Shown: positions 41,970 through 51,335 of the stretch, piece after piece
Layout: each line of letters begins with the position of its first letter
Numbering within the stretch: the first letter of the stretch is position 1
Assembly: GCA_024233575.1 (NCBI GenBank)
Contig: JACKPN010000011.1
Span: forward strand, 1-56,545
Reading direction: 5' to 3'
DNA length: 56,545 nucleotides
DNA from: Chlamydiales bacterium
GTDB lineage: Bacteria > Chlamydiota > Chlamydiia > Chlamydiales > Criblamydiaceae
Made by a program: the position numbers and the translations under genes
The notes under the pieces: model-generated
The model's input: the letters and a program-made list of their open reading frames with translations, nothing else
Database searches by the model: none
What the model was told of the DNA's origin: nothing

Positions 41970-44900
41970 GCAGCGACGCAGAACTGACGATCATCGATCT
42001 GTTCATTCAAGAACTAGCCTCGCAGCTAAACAGCTTCGAGAAGCTGATTGATACTGCTTCAGAAAATGATGTAGATGAGATGATCCGTGTTGCACACTCC
42101 ATCAAAGGCGCATCGCGCTTAGTTCAAATCGAAGAGATCGCGGAGCTGGGCGATACCCTGGAACAGGTATTTAAAGGGGTGAAAAAACGTGATGTTGCCC
42201 TCAGCGACTCGCTGATTCAGAGCGTAAAGGAGGCGATTCGCACTTTACGTACGCTGGTCGATGAAAAAAAAGATCCATCACTCTGGGTGAAGCAGCAAAA
42301 AGATACGCTAGTTAATTTAATCACGGATTTAAATGCCGCGGAAGGAGGGTATCAACGGGGCAAGGAAGGTGTGGATGGGACGAGAAGCCACAGCTCGGAT
42401 CCTCTTCAGCAGTGTGTCCAGAAGAAAATCAACTTATTCAATGAGGCATTCAAGAAGGTCGAGACCGGTTTTCATGATCTGGAAGCCGTCGACCAGATGA
42501 TCACTATCGCTAAAGAAATCCGTGAGGTGGCACTGCAGTATCATCGTCCCGAGATCGCCACTCTTTCCGGCGCCTTTGAAACATGTTTCAAGGCTGCGCG
42601 TATCGGTGGGTTCACTTGGACACGCAGCCATTACGATTTGCTTGTTGAAGCTGCCTCATACCTCAATAGATATTGTCATGTTTCCGTGCAAGACCAAAAG
42701 GAGTGGTTCAAAAAGAACAAAAGCGGTATCGAATCCGTTGTCAGTATCATTCAAGCGCTGTCACAGCAGTCGACACTGGAGCAAGATAATACCACGGAAG
42801 CCCTTGAGGAAGTGACGCCGCTGACGATATCGCCTGTTGTACAGAAGGAGTCGTCGGCAGACTTGTCCCTTTTAGAATTGTTTTTTGGTGAACTCGAAAA
42901 TTATATAACAGTCCTCAACGACGGATTATCGGTCATCGAGGCCAAAGAAGACCGCGAAGATGACTTGGAAAAACTAATGAGGGCAGCACATTCCTTGAAA
43001 GGAGCAGCACGAACGGTTCAGATGGATCTAGTTGTCAGGCTGGCCCACGCGATGGAAGATTACCTATCAGCGCTGCAAACAGGGACAGTGGCGCTTGTCA
43101 GCGGAGGAGTCGATATATTGCTGGAAGCAGTTGACCTTTTGATGAAGTTTTCCAAAGCGGGGACAGCAAAAGGAAAGGAATGGCTAAACAGCGAAAATAA
43201 TCATGTCCACACATTGATCGATAAGATTGTCGGGCTTACGGGAGGAACAGCGCCAGAGGTCAACAAGAAAAGCGTTGCTCCAGCTCCTCCTCCGGCGCCT
43301 GAACCGCAAGCAATCAAACAACCGCCTCTCAAGCAGCATCGCCCTCCTCGCGACCGTGTTCTCCGCGTCAGTTCCGATAACTTGAATCGTTTAATGGGTC
43401 TTGCAGGAGAGTCTGTCGTCGAATCGCGCTGGTTGCAGCCCTTCGGCGAATCTTTGGCGCGGTTAAAACGCGACTTTAACGACCTGCATTCACGATTCAG
43501 CCGCTTGAACGAAGAGCTTGCGGGAGCAAGCTTATCCGATCGTGCAGAGCATCGCTTGCATGAATTGCGCAGTCGCTTTCAGGAGACACGCAACAACTTG
43601 ACGGAACGCCTTGCTGATTTCGATATGTTCATGCGGCGCCATGATTCTTTGTCCGACCGTTTATACAACTCGGTGCTGGATAGCAGGATGCGTCCATTTG
43701 CCGATGGTGTTGGAGGGTTCCCAAGAATGGTCCGCGATTTGGGGCGCCAGCTGAACAAAAAGGTGCAGTTGATTATCGAAGGGAGCAACACTCCTGTCGA
43801 TAGGGAAATACTAGAAAAATTAGAGTCTCCGCTTACCCATATTCTTCGTAATGCTGTCGATCATGGCATTGAAACAATTCAAGAGCGGCGCGCTGCCGGC
43901 AAACCGGAAGATGGTCTTGTTATTGTTGAAGCGATGCATAAAGCCGGAATGTTGATGATTACCATCACCGACGATGGCCGTGGAATCAATTATGAAGAGC
44001 TTCGCGAGAAGGTAATAGCAAAAAATCTAGTCACACGAGCGATGGGTGAGAAGCTCAGTGAACAGGAACTTCTTGATTTTATGTTCTTGCCGGGCTTTTC
44101 GACAGCAAAGACCGTGACTGATGTCTCCGGACGCGGAGTAGGACTTAATGTCGTGCAGTCGATGGTTCAGGAAGTTGGCGGCAACATCCGCGTTAATGCC
44201 ACTCAGGGTGCCGGCATGCGCTTCATCCTACAGCTGCCGCTTACGCTGTCTGTTATCAGAGCTTTGCTTGTGGAGATATCGGGAGAGATCTATGCGTTTC
44301 CACTGGGACGTATCGATAAACTCCACCATCTGCCGCGCGATAAGATCGAAGTCGTTGAACATCGTCAATATTTCCGTGATGACGATAAAAATATCGGTCT
44401 GATCGCTGCACATCAATTTTTGGATCTGCCCGTCACCGATCCGTTCCCTCATGAACTTTCCGTTATTATCGTTTCCGACCTGATGAACACCTATGGTGTC
44501 GTAGTGAACAGCTTTGTTGGCGAAAAAGAACTTGTCGTTCAGGACCTAGACCCTTTGCTAGGGAAGGTTCCCGATATCTACAGCGGCGCTTTCCTCGAGG
44601 ATGGCTCCCCGGTATTGATCATCGATGTCGAAGATATGGTGCGCTCTATCGACAACCTCTTGTCCCGTTCATCGCTGAGCTCGCTTTCCGAGGCAAAAGA
44701 GAGCAGCCCGATCTCCGTTAAGCAAAAACGTATCCTTGTTGTCGATGATTCGATCACGGTTCGAGAAGTGGAAAGCCGATTACTACAGAACCACGGATTC
44801 GCTGTAGATACTGCCGTCAACGGCGTCGATGGCTGGAATGCCGTACGTGTTGAAAACTATGATCTTGTCATCACCGATGTCGATATGCCGCGCATGAATG

Positions 44901-45094
44901 GTATCGAATTTGTCAAAATGATCAAAGCAGATCCGCGGTTAAAGGCTGTGCCGGTGATGATTGTATCTTACAAGGAGCGTAACGAGGATCGCGAACAGGG
45001 TCTTCAAGCCGGCGCCAATTATTATTTAACGAAAAGCAGTTTTCATGACGATACGCTGCTTGATGCTGTACGTGATCTGATAGGTGATCCGTAG
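41966..45094 (+). CDS. cheA: Hybrid CheA histidine kinase with two Hpt domains and a receiver, WspE-like
   Basis: The domain order over 1042 residues is: Hpt 1 with H44 (VAHSIKGASR), a spacer, Hpt 2 with H342 (RAAHSLKGAAR), a Pro-rich linker (438-462), dimerisation and kinase region with N-box HILRNAVDHGIE (625-636), DDGRGI and SGRGVGLNVV (721-730), CheW domain (765-895), and receiver with D971 (ITDVDMPRMNG). WspE is likewise CheA-REC; the second Hpt is an addition. The TTG start overlaps the cheW stop and follows GAGGAGGG, a strong site. Confidence 0.9.
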   Translation: MSSDAELTIIDLFIQELASQLNSFEKLIDTASENDVDEMIRVAHSIKGASRLVQIEEIAELGDTLEQVFKGVKKRDVALSDSLIQSVKEAIRTLRTLVDEKKDPSLWVKQQKDTLVNLITDLNAAEGGYQRGKEGVDGTRSHSSDPLQQCVQKKINLFNEAFKKVETGFHDLEAVDQMITIAKEIREVALQYHRPEIATLSGAFETCFKAARIGGFTWTRSHYDLLVEAASYLNRYCHVSVQDQKEWFKKNKSGIESVVSIIQALSQQSTLEQDNTTEALEEVTPLTISPVVQKESSADLSLLELFFGELENYITVLNDGLSVIEAKEDREDDLEKLMRAAHSLKGAARTVQMDLVVRLAHAMEDYLSALQTGTVALVSGGVDILLEAVDLLMKFSKAGTAKGKEWLNSENNHVHTLIDKIVGLTGGTAPEVNKKSVAPAPPPAPEPQAIKQPPLKQHRPPRDRVLRVSSDNLNRLMGLAGESVVESRWLQPFGESLARLKRDFNDLHSRFSRLNEELAGASLSDRAEHRLHELRSRFQETRNNLTERLADFDMFMRRHDSLSDRLYNSVLDSRMRPFADGVGGFPRMVRDLGRQLNKKVQLIIEGSNTPVDREILEKLESPLTHILRNAVDHGIETIQERRAAGKPEDGLVIVEAMHKAGMLMITITDDGRGINYEELREKVIAKNLVTRAMGEKLSEQELLDFMFLPGFSTAKTVTDVSGRGVGLNVVQSMVQEVGGNIRVNATQGAGMRFILQLPLTLSVIRALLVEISGEIYAFPLGRIDKLHHLPRDKIEVVEHRQYFRDDDKNIGLIAAHQFLDLPVTDPFPHELSVIIVSDLMNTYGVVVNSFVGEKELVVQDLDPLLGKVPDIYSGAFLEDGSPVLIIDVEDMVRSIDNLLSRSSLSSLSEAKESSPISVKQKRILVVDDSITVREVESRLLQNHGFAVDTAVNGVDGWNAVRVENYDLVITDVDMPRMNGIEFVKMIKADPRLKAVPVMIVSYKERNEDREQGLQAGANYYLTKSSFHDDTLLDAVRDLIGDP

Positions 45095-45110
45095 CCAACA
45101 GGGAGGAAGC

Positions 45111-46163
45111 ATGCGCATAGGTATTGTTAATGACGTTAGGATGGCTGTCGAGATCTTGCGTCGTTTGATCGTTAAAGATAAAAAAAATGAAGTGGCATGG
45201 GTGGCATACAACGGAGAAGAGGCGATCAAGCGATGCCAAGAAGATACACCCGATCTCATTCTGATGGATCTTGTCATGCCTGTGATGAATGGAGTTGAGG
45301 CAACTCGTATAATCATGAAGAACACCCCATGCGCTATTCTTATTGTGACGGCAAGCGTCGAAGGTAATCTGAATATGGTTTTCAATGCTATGGGACATGG
45401 AGCTTTAGATGTTGTTAGAACACCTTCCCTGGATGCCAACTGCGGAGGAGAAGACGGCGAGCTGCTTCTAAAAAAAGTTAAAAATATCGGCGTGATCGTC
45501 GCTGGTGCAAAAGCAAAAGTTGGTGACTCCGAAAGCACGGATGATATTCGCAACGTGAAAGCTTCGGAAGTACCGCGTCTTCTGGCTATTGGAGCCTCTA
45601 CCGGCGGACCGAATGCACTGGCGAAAATCGTTTCGCAGTTTCCTGCCGACGTTCCTTTTGCTACTGTTATCATACAGCATGTCGATGAAGAGTTTGCTCC
45701 GGGTTTTGCCCAGTGGATTTCAAGTCAGACAAAAGTGCCTGTCGCCCTTGCAAAGCATGGCGCGCGCATCCGTGAAGGTGTCATCTATATCGCTGAAAAA
45801 AACGCTCATCTCATCGTGACAAAAAACGGATGTTTTCAATATTACTGCAGCCAGGAAAATATCTCTTATTGTCCCTCTGTCGACGTATTCTTTAACAGTA
45901 TCGCGGAAAACTGGCCATCAATAGGAATCGGCGCTTTACTCACAGGGATGGGCAGTGACGGAGCGCAAGGGCTAAAAGCATTAAAAGAGAAAAATTGGTA
46001 TACCATTGCTGAACATGAAAATAGCTGCGTTGTGTACGGTATGCCAAAGGTTGCTGTGAACATCGATGCGGTTTGTGCAATTCTCGAAGTCGAAGAAATC
46101 GCCGGCGCGATCCTGTCGAAGATGGGAAAGAAAAAACTGTTAGTTGGAGATTCCTGCAAATGA
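45111..46163 (+). CDS. cheB: CheB-type methylesterase response regulator, WspF-like
   Basis: The receiver has D53 (LILMDLVMPVMNG). The methylesterase domain has Ser163 (GASTGGP), His190 (IIQHVDEEF) and Asp283 (GMGSDG), a complete triad. It should remove methyl groups from a receptor after phosphorylation by CheA. ATG 45111 follows GGGAGG at good spacing; the nine codons before it in the open frame are not needed. The stop overlaps the next gene (ATGA). Confidence 0.9.
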   Translation: MRIGIVNDVRMAVEILRRLIVKDKKNEVAWVAYNGEEAIKRCQEDTPDLILMDLVMPVMNGVEATRIIMKNTPCAILIVTASVEGNLNMVFNAMGHGALDVVRTPSLDANCGGEDGELLLKKVKNIGVIVAGAKAKVGDSESTDDIRNVKASEVPRLLAIGASTGGPNALAKIVSQFPADVPFATVIIQHVDEEFAPGFAQWISSQTKVPVALAKHGARIREGVIYIAEKNAHLIVTKNGCFQYYCSQENISYCPSVDVFFNSIAENWPSIGIGALLTGMGSDGAQGLKALKEKNWYTIAEHENSCVVYGMPKVAVNIDAVCAILEVEEIAGAILSKMGKKKLLVGDSCK

Positions 46164-47389
46164 GCATTCTTCAAGGGTCTGTACTCTCGAAGCAACCAGA
46201 TAGCCGCCATGATCGGGAGTCCTATCCTGTTCGTGTGCTGCTGATCGATGACCAGATGATCATCGCGGAAGCGGTCAAGAGAATGGTCGAAGATCAGCCG
46301 GATATCGACTTTTTCTACTGCGATGATCCTACCAAAGCGATCGAATATGCTGCTGAGGTCCATCCTACCGTGATCCTCCAGGATCTGGTAATGCCGGAGA
46401 TGGATGGTCTTACCCTAGTGCGTTATTTTCGTTCCAATCCTGCCACGCGCGATATTCCGATGATCGTTCTTTCGGTAAAGGAAGACCCAAAAATCAAAGC
46501 TGACGCTTTTGCTGTTGGCGCTAACGACTATAGCGTTAAGCTTCCTGATAAACAGGAGCTGCTCGCACGTATCCGCTACCACTCTGCGGCATACATCCGA
46601 TTGCTGCAGCGTAACGAAGCGTATGAAGAGCTGGAGAAAAGCCAGAAAGCATTGAAGAACGAGCTTAACGAAGCTGCGGAATATGTACGTACGCTTCTGC
46701 CTGCGCCGATGCATCAGGATATCAGGGCGCTGTGGCGTTTTATTCCTTCGACACAGCTCGGCGGCGACGCTTTTGGCTACCACTGGATCGATAATGATAA
46801 CTTCGCCCTATACCTGCTTGACGTATGCGGTCACGGTATCGGTGCAGCTTTATTATCGATATCGGTGATGAACGTGCTGCGATCGCAGTCGCTGTCGCAT
46901 ACGAATTTTCTTGAACCGCATCGCGTGCTTGAAGCGCTTAATGATTCGTTCCCGATGGAAAAGCATAACAATATGTTTTTCACTATTTGGTATGGTGTCT
47001 ACAACAAACACAGCCATGAGATTACCTATTCCAGCGGTGGGCATCCTCCGGCGATTCTGTTTACCGGTGAAGACCGTGATTCGGCGCAGCTGTACCAAAT
47101 GACAACACCCGGACTTGTTATTGGTGGTATGGCAGGGTCGAAATATACTAGCGATACCTGTACAATCCAGTCTTATAATAAGCTTTACCTTTTCAGCGAT
47201 GGCGTGTATGAGATTGAACGCGCCGATGGATCGACTTTCACCCTTGATGAGTTTGTAAAAATTCTTAACCAAGCACGGAAGCAGGACACTGAAGATGTCG
47301 ATTATATTCTCGAAACGGCACGCCTTCTCAATGGAGAAGGTCCCTTCGCCGATGATTTTTCAGTTGTACAGTTTGAATTTGAAATTTAA
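46160..47389 (+). CDS. WspR-like receiver with PP2C phosphatase output instead of GGDEF
   Basis: Residues about 24-150 are a receiver very like that of WspR: VLLIDDQMIIAEAVKRMV, D75 in VILQDLVMPEMDGLTLVRYF, IVLSVKEDPKIK, GANDYSVKLPD and a coiled helix (YEELEKSQKAL). Residues about 175-409 are a PP2C/SpoIIE-type phosphatase (QLGGDAFGYHWID, LDVCGHGIGAALLS, YSSGGHPPAILF, FSDGVYEIE). WspR carries a diguanylate cyclase here instead. CheA would switch a serine phosphatase, probably acting on an RsbV-like factor. ATG 46160 overlaps the cheB stop. Confidence 0.88.
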   Translation: MSILQGSVLSKQPDSRHDRESYPVRVLLIDDQMIIAEAVKRMVEDQPDIDFFYCDDPTKAIEYAAEVHPTVILQDLVMPEMDGLTLVRYFRSNPATRDIPMIVLSVKEDPKIKADAFAVGANDYSVKLPDKQELLARIRYHSAAYIRLLQRNEAYEELEKSQKALKNELNEAAEYVRTLLPAPMHQDIRALWRFIPSTQLGGDAFGYHWIDNDNFALYLLDVCGHGIGAALLSISVMNVLRSQSLSHTNFLEPHRVLEALNDSFPMEKHNNMFFTIWYGVYNKHSHEITYSSGGHPPAILFTGEDRDSAQLYQMTTPGLVIGGMAGSKYTSDTCTIQSYNKLYLFSDGVYEIERADGSTFTLDEFVKILNQARKQDTEDVDYILETARLLNGEGPFADDFSVVQFEFEI

Positions 47390-47482
47390 CATTACTGGAA
47401 GTGTAGATAATTGCAGGAAGGCTGAAGATGCTGTCTAAAGCGGGTCTCTTGCATTTTTTGAGGTTGCAACTGGTATAACATG

Positions 47483-47512
47483 TTGAATGTAAACATTTTC
47501 TTATGGTATACT
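47483..47512 (+). promoter_or_regulatory. Promoter for the Inc-like / trmB operon
   Basis: TTGAAT (47483-47488) and TATACT (47507-47512) are spaced 18 bases apart, 27 bases before the GTG at 47540. Its position supports that start over the ATG at 47480. Confidence 0.6.
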
Positions 47513-47539
47513 CTTCCTTTACCATTAGGGAATACTACC

Positions 47540-48169
47540 GTGAATCTTGTAGATAAAATAAAACAAGTACAAACGCAGGTCAATCAGCATTCTCGAGAGA
47601 GAGATTCGTTGAAGGGGATCGACACGCGTACGCAAGATGCCGTTAAGAAATGGGTGAAAAACGAGCCGTCTAACTTTGTGCATGCTCTGTGGTGCAAATT
47701 GCCAGGCTGCAAGCTTGAGGCTTTTTCTTCGGCGGAAAGTAAATTTGATTTTGATAAAGTTCCCCAAGATGTTTGTAAGCTAGCGAATAAAAAAGCTAAC
47801 CTTATCAAGGTGATTGCCATCATTACGTTGGTGGCGGGCGCTGTTCTGATGAGCGTCGGCGTATTGCTGCCACTTGTGATGATCCCTGCGTTGATAGCTC
47901 TTCCTGAGGTTGTAGCGATCGCTGTAGTGGCATCATGCACGCTTGGCGCGGCATTCGGTGTTGCTGCTTATACGAGTGGAAGCATTTGTCTTTATTCAAA
48001 AACGATTCGATGGGCTTGCGCGATCAATGACAAAGAATTTCGTTACTTCGCAGATGAGATCGTGCAGAAAGAACACAACCTGACAGAAGAACAGCTCAAA
48101 GATAGAAAGCTTCATAAAATTTATAATGGATGGAAAGGCGAGGTTGAGGTCGCCTTGAAGGAAGTATGA
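47540..48169 (+). CDS. Inc-like protein with bilobed hydrophobic domain
   Basis: A soluble N-terminus of about 90 residues precedes two adjacent long hydrophobic helices (ANLIKVIAIITLVAGAVLMS through VAIAVVASCTLGAAFGVAAY) separated by a short turn, then a charged C-terminal helix. The paired helices with both ends probably cytosolic are the shape of chlamydial inclusion-membrane proteins exported by type III secretion. The GTG start follows AGGG and the promoter. Its stop overlaps trmB (ATGA). No sequence family is recognised. Confidence 0.6.
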   Translation: MNLVDKIKQVQTQVNQHSRERDSLKGIDTRTQDAVKKWVKNEPSNFVHALWCKLPGCKLEAFSSAESKFDFDKVPQDVCKLANKKANLIKVIAIITLVAGAVLMSVGVLLPLVMIPALIALPEVVAIAVVASCTLGAAFGVAAYTSGSICLYSKTIRWACAINDKEFRYFADEIVQKEHNLTEEQLKDRKLHKIYNGWKGEVEVALKEV

Positions 48170-48855
48170 AGCCGAAAGATCTGAATCCTCCCTTTTCAGA
48201 ACGTTCCGAACGCCGTGTCTTGATTGACGATCGCATCTGGTATGTTCCTGACAAAGATCATCCTGAATGTTCCTTTGCCTTTCCCGGCTGGAACCATCCC
48301 GATCTTTTTGGCAACGATAACCCGGTTCATGTGGAGTATTGCAGCGGAAATGGCGCATGGATCGCATCAAAGGCGCAGCAGAATCCCGATATCAATTGGG
48401 TTGCTCTTGAGATCAAATTTAAAAGATGCCGAAAAATCTGGTCGAAAATTCATAATCTCAAGCTTAACAACCTGATCGTTATCTGCGGCGAAGGGCTGCG
48501 CACCACGCGCGACTATTTCCCTGAGGAATCAATCAGCCATGCTTACGTCAACTTCCCTGACCCTTGGCCAAAGAAACGACACGCAAAGAATCGGATCATC
48601 CAACCGCCTTTCATTTCCGAAGTGGCGCGTGTTCTTAAGCTTGAAGCGCCATTCACACTTGTGACGGACGATGCCGATTACTCTCTACAAATGATCGAAA
48701 CACTTCAAGAGCATCACGCTTTCGATTCGTCTCTGCCTGCCCCCTATTTTGTTGATGATTGGAATCATTATGGTTCCTCCTATTTCGATAGTCTTTGGAG
48801 GGAGCGAGGGCGTCAGATCCGCTATCATCAATTTATTAGACAGAAGGCATCATGA
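48166..48855 (+). CDS. trmB: tRNA (guanine-N7-)-methyltransferase
   Basis: TrmB makes m7G46 in the variable loop of tRNAs. The SAM pocket reads VEYCSGNGAWIA and VALEIKFKR; the family signature YVNFPDPWPKKRHAKNRI and the C-terminal YFDSLWRERGR are present. At 229 residues it is standard. It is translationally coupled with the genes on both sides by ATGA overlaps. Confidence 0.93.
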   Translation: MKPKDLNPPFSERSERRVLIDDRIWYVPDKDHPECSFAFPGWNHPDLFGNDNPVHVEYCSGNGAWIASKAQQNPDINWVALEIKFKRCRKIWSKIHNLKLNNLIVICGEGLRTTRDYFPEESISHAYVNFPDPWPKKRHAKNRIIQPPFISEVARVLKLEAPFTLVTDDADYSLQMIETLQEHHAFDSSLPAPYFVDDWNHYGSSYFDSLWRERGRQIRYHQFIRQKAS

Positions 48856-49901
48856 GTAAGTTGACGTTGGTTCAATTCGAGGAAGAACAGTCCGAGGGAA
48901 TTTTCTGGGAAAAGCCTTTTTTTTATCGTAATGAAAAGCAGTGGACACCTAAAATTTTTGAATCCTCGTTTTTAGGGCAAGAGGTTCCGGAAGGCTTCAA
49001 CAGCGTCACCGTCGCTATCGACGGCAGTCTCGGTGCCAACCTCGATTGGTCTGCTGCTGCCGATGCTGCTGCACAGTACTGCAGTCAGGGGCTAGCCCTT
49101 TTCTGGAAGATCGACTTAGGCCTATTCCATAAGCTTAAGCTTCCATTAGACAATCAGACGCAGATGCTTTCACTGAAATTGTCGCTTGACCATTTCCGCG
49201 ATACTCTATGGCAGCAGTTTCATCGGCATACTATCGGCATTAGCCTCTATGAAGGCAGTCTTCTCCTTAGTGATGCCTTGCCTTGGGACGACACTTTGAA
49301 GGAGTCTCTTAACCAATGGGGCGGGCATCTCGATGATTTCTGCATCCATGTATTTGTCGAATATCTAGAACGTCTGGCATGTGGACTGCCGGAGGCTTTA
49401 CAGACCTATGTCCTCCTTGATGCCGGCGCAATCGTTGATCCTGCTCATCTGGCACGGCTTGCCACTGCCGAGCGTTTCGATCAGATCCATCTTGCCTTGA
49501 AGGAAAGTCGGCTGCCGCTGAATGATCTGTCGTGGAGAGGGGGGAGGTCGCCATGCGGCTACCTTGCTGACCAGCATCTACCGATCGACGACACCGCTGC
49601 GACTGTCGCCGTCTGCCTGCCATCGCTTGAACAGCAAGGCCGTGATGGAGATGCCGCGATGAATGGCGCTTTCTCCTTTCTTGAAGAACGGCAAGTCCCT
49701 TATCGTGTAATTCCTGAGCTGATGCTTACAAGCGAATGGGATGGCCTTGATTACCTCATCGTTTGGCCGCAATATACTACCCCTCAAGGTCTTCGCATGC
49801 TTCAAGGGTTCTGTGCCGCTGGAGGTACGATCGTTACCCTCGGCGAAAAAATGGACCTTCCAGAAGAAATCACCTTTGCAGAATGGAAAGAAATTCGGTA
49901 G
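48852..49901 (+). CDS. Unrecognised protein with glycosidase/amidotransferase-like C-terminus
   Basis: The 349 residues have no signal peptide. The middle (LALFWKIDLGLFHKL, TIGISLYEGSLLLS) has the strand-helix rhythm of a barrel. The end (YRVIPELMLTSEWDGLDYLI, then GFCAAGGTIVTLGE) resembles the amidotransferase-like domain that follows the barrel in some beta-galactosidases. That resemblance is only by pattern. It lies in the trmB-xerD operon. Function is unknown. Confidence 0.55.
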   Translation: MSKLTLVQFEEEQSEGIFWEKPFFYRNEKQWTPKIFESSFLGQEVPEGFNSVTVAIDGSLGANLDWSAAADAAAQYCSQGLALFWKIDLGLFHKLKLPLDNQTQMLSLKLSLDHFRDTLWQQFHRHTIGISLYEGSLLLSDALPWDDTLKESLNQWGGHLDDFCIHVFVEYLERLACGLPEALQTYVLLDAGAIVDPAHLARLATAERFDQIHLALKESRLPLNDLSWRGGRSPCGYLADQHLPIDDTAATVAVCLPSLEQQGRDGDAAMNGAFSFLEERQVPYRVIPELMLTSEWDGLDYLIVWPQYTTPQGLRMLQGFCAAGGTIVTLGEKMDLPEEITFAEWKEIR

Positions 49902-49941
49902 ATTAGCAATAGCAGATCCTTCAATAACGGATAACTGACCT

Positions 49942-50448
49942 ATGAAATTACCCTTTCAGATAGAGATACCCAAGCGCTCCGCAGCGTGTTGCGCCGGAGA
50001 AGAGAGGTTAGAGCCTGGCATGGACTACTTTTCAATCCTTGTCGATAGCGATGGCGACGAGTTCATGCGTGAGGACTACTGTTCCGCGTGCTGGACAGCA
50101 AAAGCTGAAAATCTGCCGGATGCGATGCTTACGCATTGGAAGTCGAAGGTTATCGACCAGAAACAGGCGCAGGAAGATCTTTTCAAGAGTCGCGACGAGA
50201 AAGCGCTCGCACTTTTGAAAGAGCTATCTCAATCTGAAGAGGCGGAAAAACAGTCAGAAGCCTTTATTTTGTGCCTTTACCTTGCCAGGAAGCGTCACCT
50301 CTATCACCGTAAGGACATTGATGAAGGTCAAGTTGGTCTTTATGAAGTGGCCGCTACCGAAGAGATGCTCCCTATTAAGAAAATTTCCTTGGCAGATATT
50401 GATGCTGAGAAAATTCAAAAAGAGATCGCCCGCAAACTTAAAGTGTAG
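49942..50448 (+). CDS. Unrecognised Cys-containing protein upstream of xerD
   Basis: The 168 residues hold two Cys pairs near the N-terminus (AACCAGEE and YCSACW), which could bind zinc, followed by charged helices (LALLKELSQSEEAEKQSEAF). In Chlamydia, as I recall, an unnamed gene also lies between the type III chaperone gene and xerD, and this may correspond to it. It ends 8 bases before xerD. Confidence 0.55.
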   Translation: MKLPFQIEIPKRSAACCAGEERLEPGMDYFSILVDSDGDEFMREDYCSACWTAKAENLPDAMLTHWKSKVIDQKQAQEDLFKSRDEKALALLKELSQSEEAEKQSEAFILCLYLARKRHLYHRKDIDEGQVGLYEVAATEEMLPIKKISLADIDAEKIQKEIARKLKV

Positions 50449-50456
50449 AGATTGCC

Positions 50457-51335
50457 ATGCTCGCGGAGGTCGACGATTTTACGACCTATATTGCATCCGA
50501 AAAGGGGCTCGCTAAAAATAGTGTGGAAGCCTACCGCCGCGACATCCTGACATTTGTGACTTTCCTTGAAGAAAATGGCGTTACAACATTTCCGGAAGTG
50601 CAAGAACAGCATATCGTATCTTTTCTGGGACACCTCCGTAATCGCGAATATGCAAGCTCGTCGATCGCAAGGACCATGATTGCAATCAAAGTGCTGTTCC
50701 GCTTTCTGAAAAGAGAAGGGGAGGTCCCCGCCAACGTCGCTCTTTATCTGGAAACTCCGAAAATGTGGCAGCTAATCCCAGAGGTGCTAAGTCCGGAAGA
50801 GGTGAACCGCCTGCTCCTGCAACCTGATGTCGGAACGGCATCGGGCGCACGTGATAAAGCTATTTTAGAAGTGCTCTACAGTAGTGGGCTAAGAGTTTCC
50901 GAGGTTTGTACTTTGGGGATATACAATGTCGATGATAACTTTGTCAGAGTCAAAGGCAAGGGAAGCAAGGAAAGACTTGTGCCAATCGGCAGGAAAGCGA
51001 TCGAGGCTATCGACTATTACCTTGCCAGCTACCGCTGTCACCATGATAGCGAAAAAAATAGCGCGCTCTTCGTCTCACATAAGGGAAAGCCCATTGATAG
51101 GACGTATATTTGGAAGATGATCAAAGAATATGCTAAACAAGCAGGCATCACAAAAAACATCTCGCCTCACACCTTGCGCCACTCCTTTGCGACGCACCTT
51201 TTAGATAACGGCGCAGATCTGCGGGTCATTCAGGAAATGATGGGCCATGCCAGCATTAGCAGCACCGACCGCTATATGCATATCAGCAAGTCCCATATCC
51301 AGCACGCTTTCGACACCTTTCACCCGAGAGGTTAA
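50457..51335 (+). CDS. xerD: Site-specific tyrosine recombinase XerD
   Basis: The 292 residues have the N-terminal core-binding domain (FTTYIASEKGLAKNSVEAYR) and the full catalytic set: Arg in SSGLRVSEVC, Lys in VKGKGSKERLVP, HTLRHSFATHLL, GHASIS and the Tyr nucleophile in TDRYMHIS. With XerC it resolves chromosome dimers at dif. Length and motifs fit XerC/D rather than a phage integrase, and no att repeats are seen. XerD is chosen by neighbourhood. Confidence 0.88.
   Translation: MLAEVDDFTTYIASEKGLAKNSVEAYRRDILTFVTFLEENGVTTFPEVQEQHIVSFLGHLRNREYASSSIARTMIAIKVLFRFLKREGEVPANVALYLETPKMWQLIPEVLSPEEVNRLLLQPDVGTASGARDKAILEVLYSSGLRVSEVCTLGIYNVDDNFVRVKGKGSKERLVPIGRKAIEAIDYYLASYRCHHDSEKNSALFVSHKGKPIDRTYIWKMIKEYAKQAGITKNISPHTLRHSFATHLLDNGADLRVIQEMMGHASISSTDRYMHISKSHIQHAFDTFHPRG

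Noticed and set aside
39770..47389. Classical flagellar chemotaxis operon
   Set aside because: No cheY, cheZ, receptor or flagellar gene is present, and CheR-TPR, two CheW and a CheA-REC point to the Wsp class instead.
50457..51335. Tyrosine recombinase as sign of a prophage or integrative island
   Set aside because: Motifs, length and neighbours fit housekeeping XerD; no phage genes or att repeats are visible nearby.
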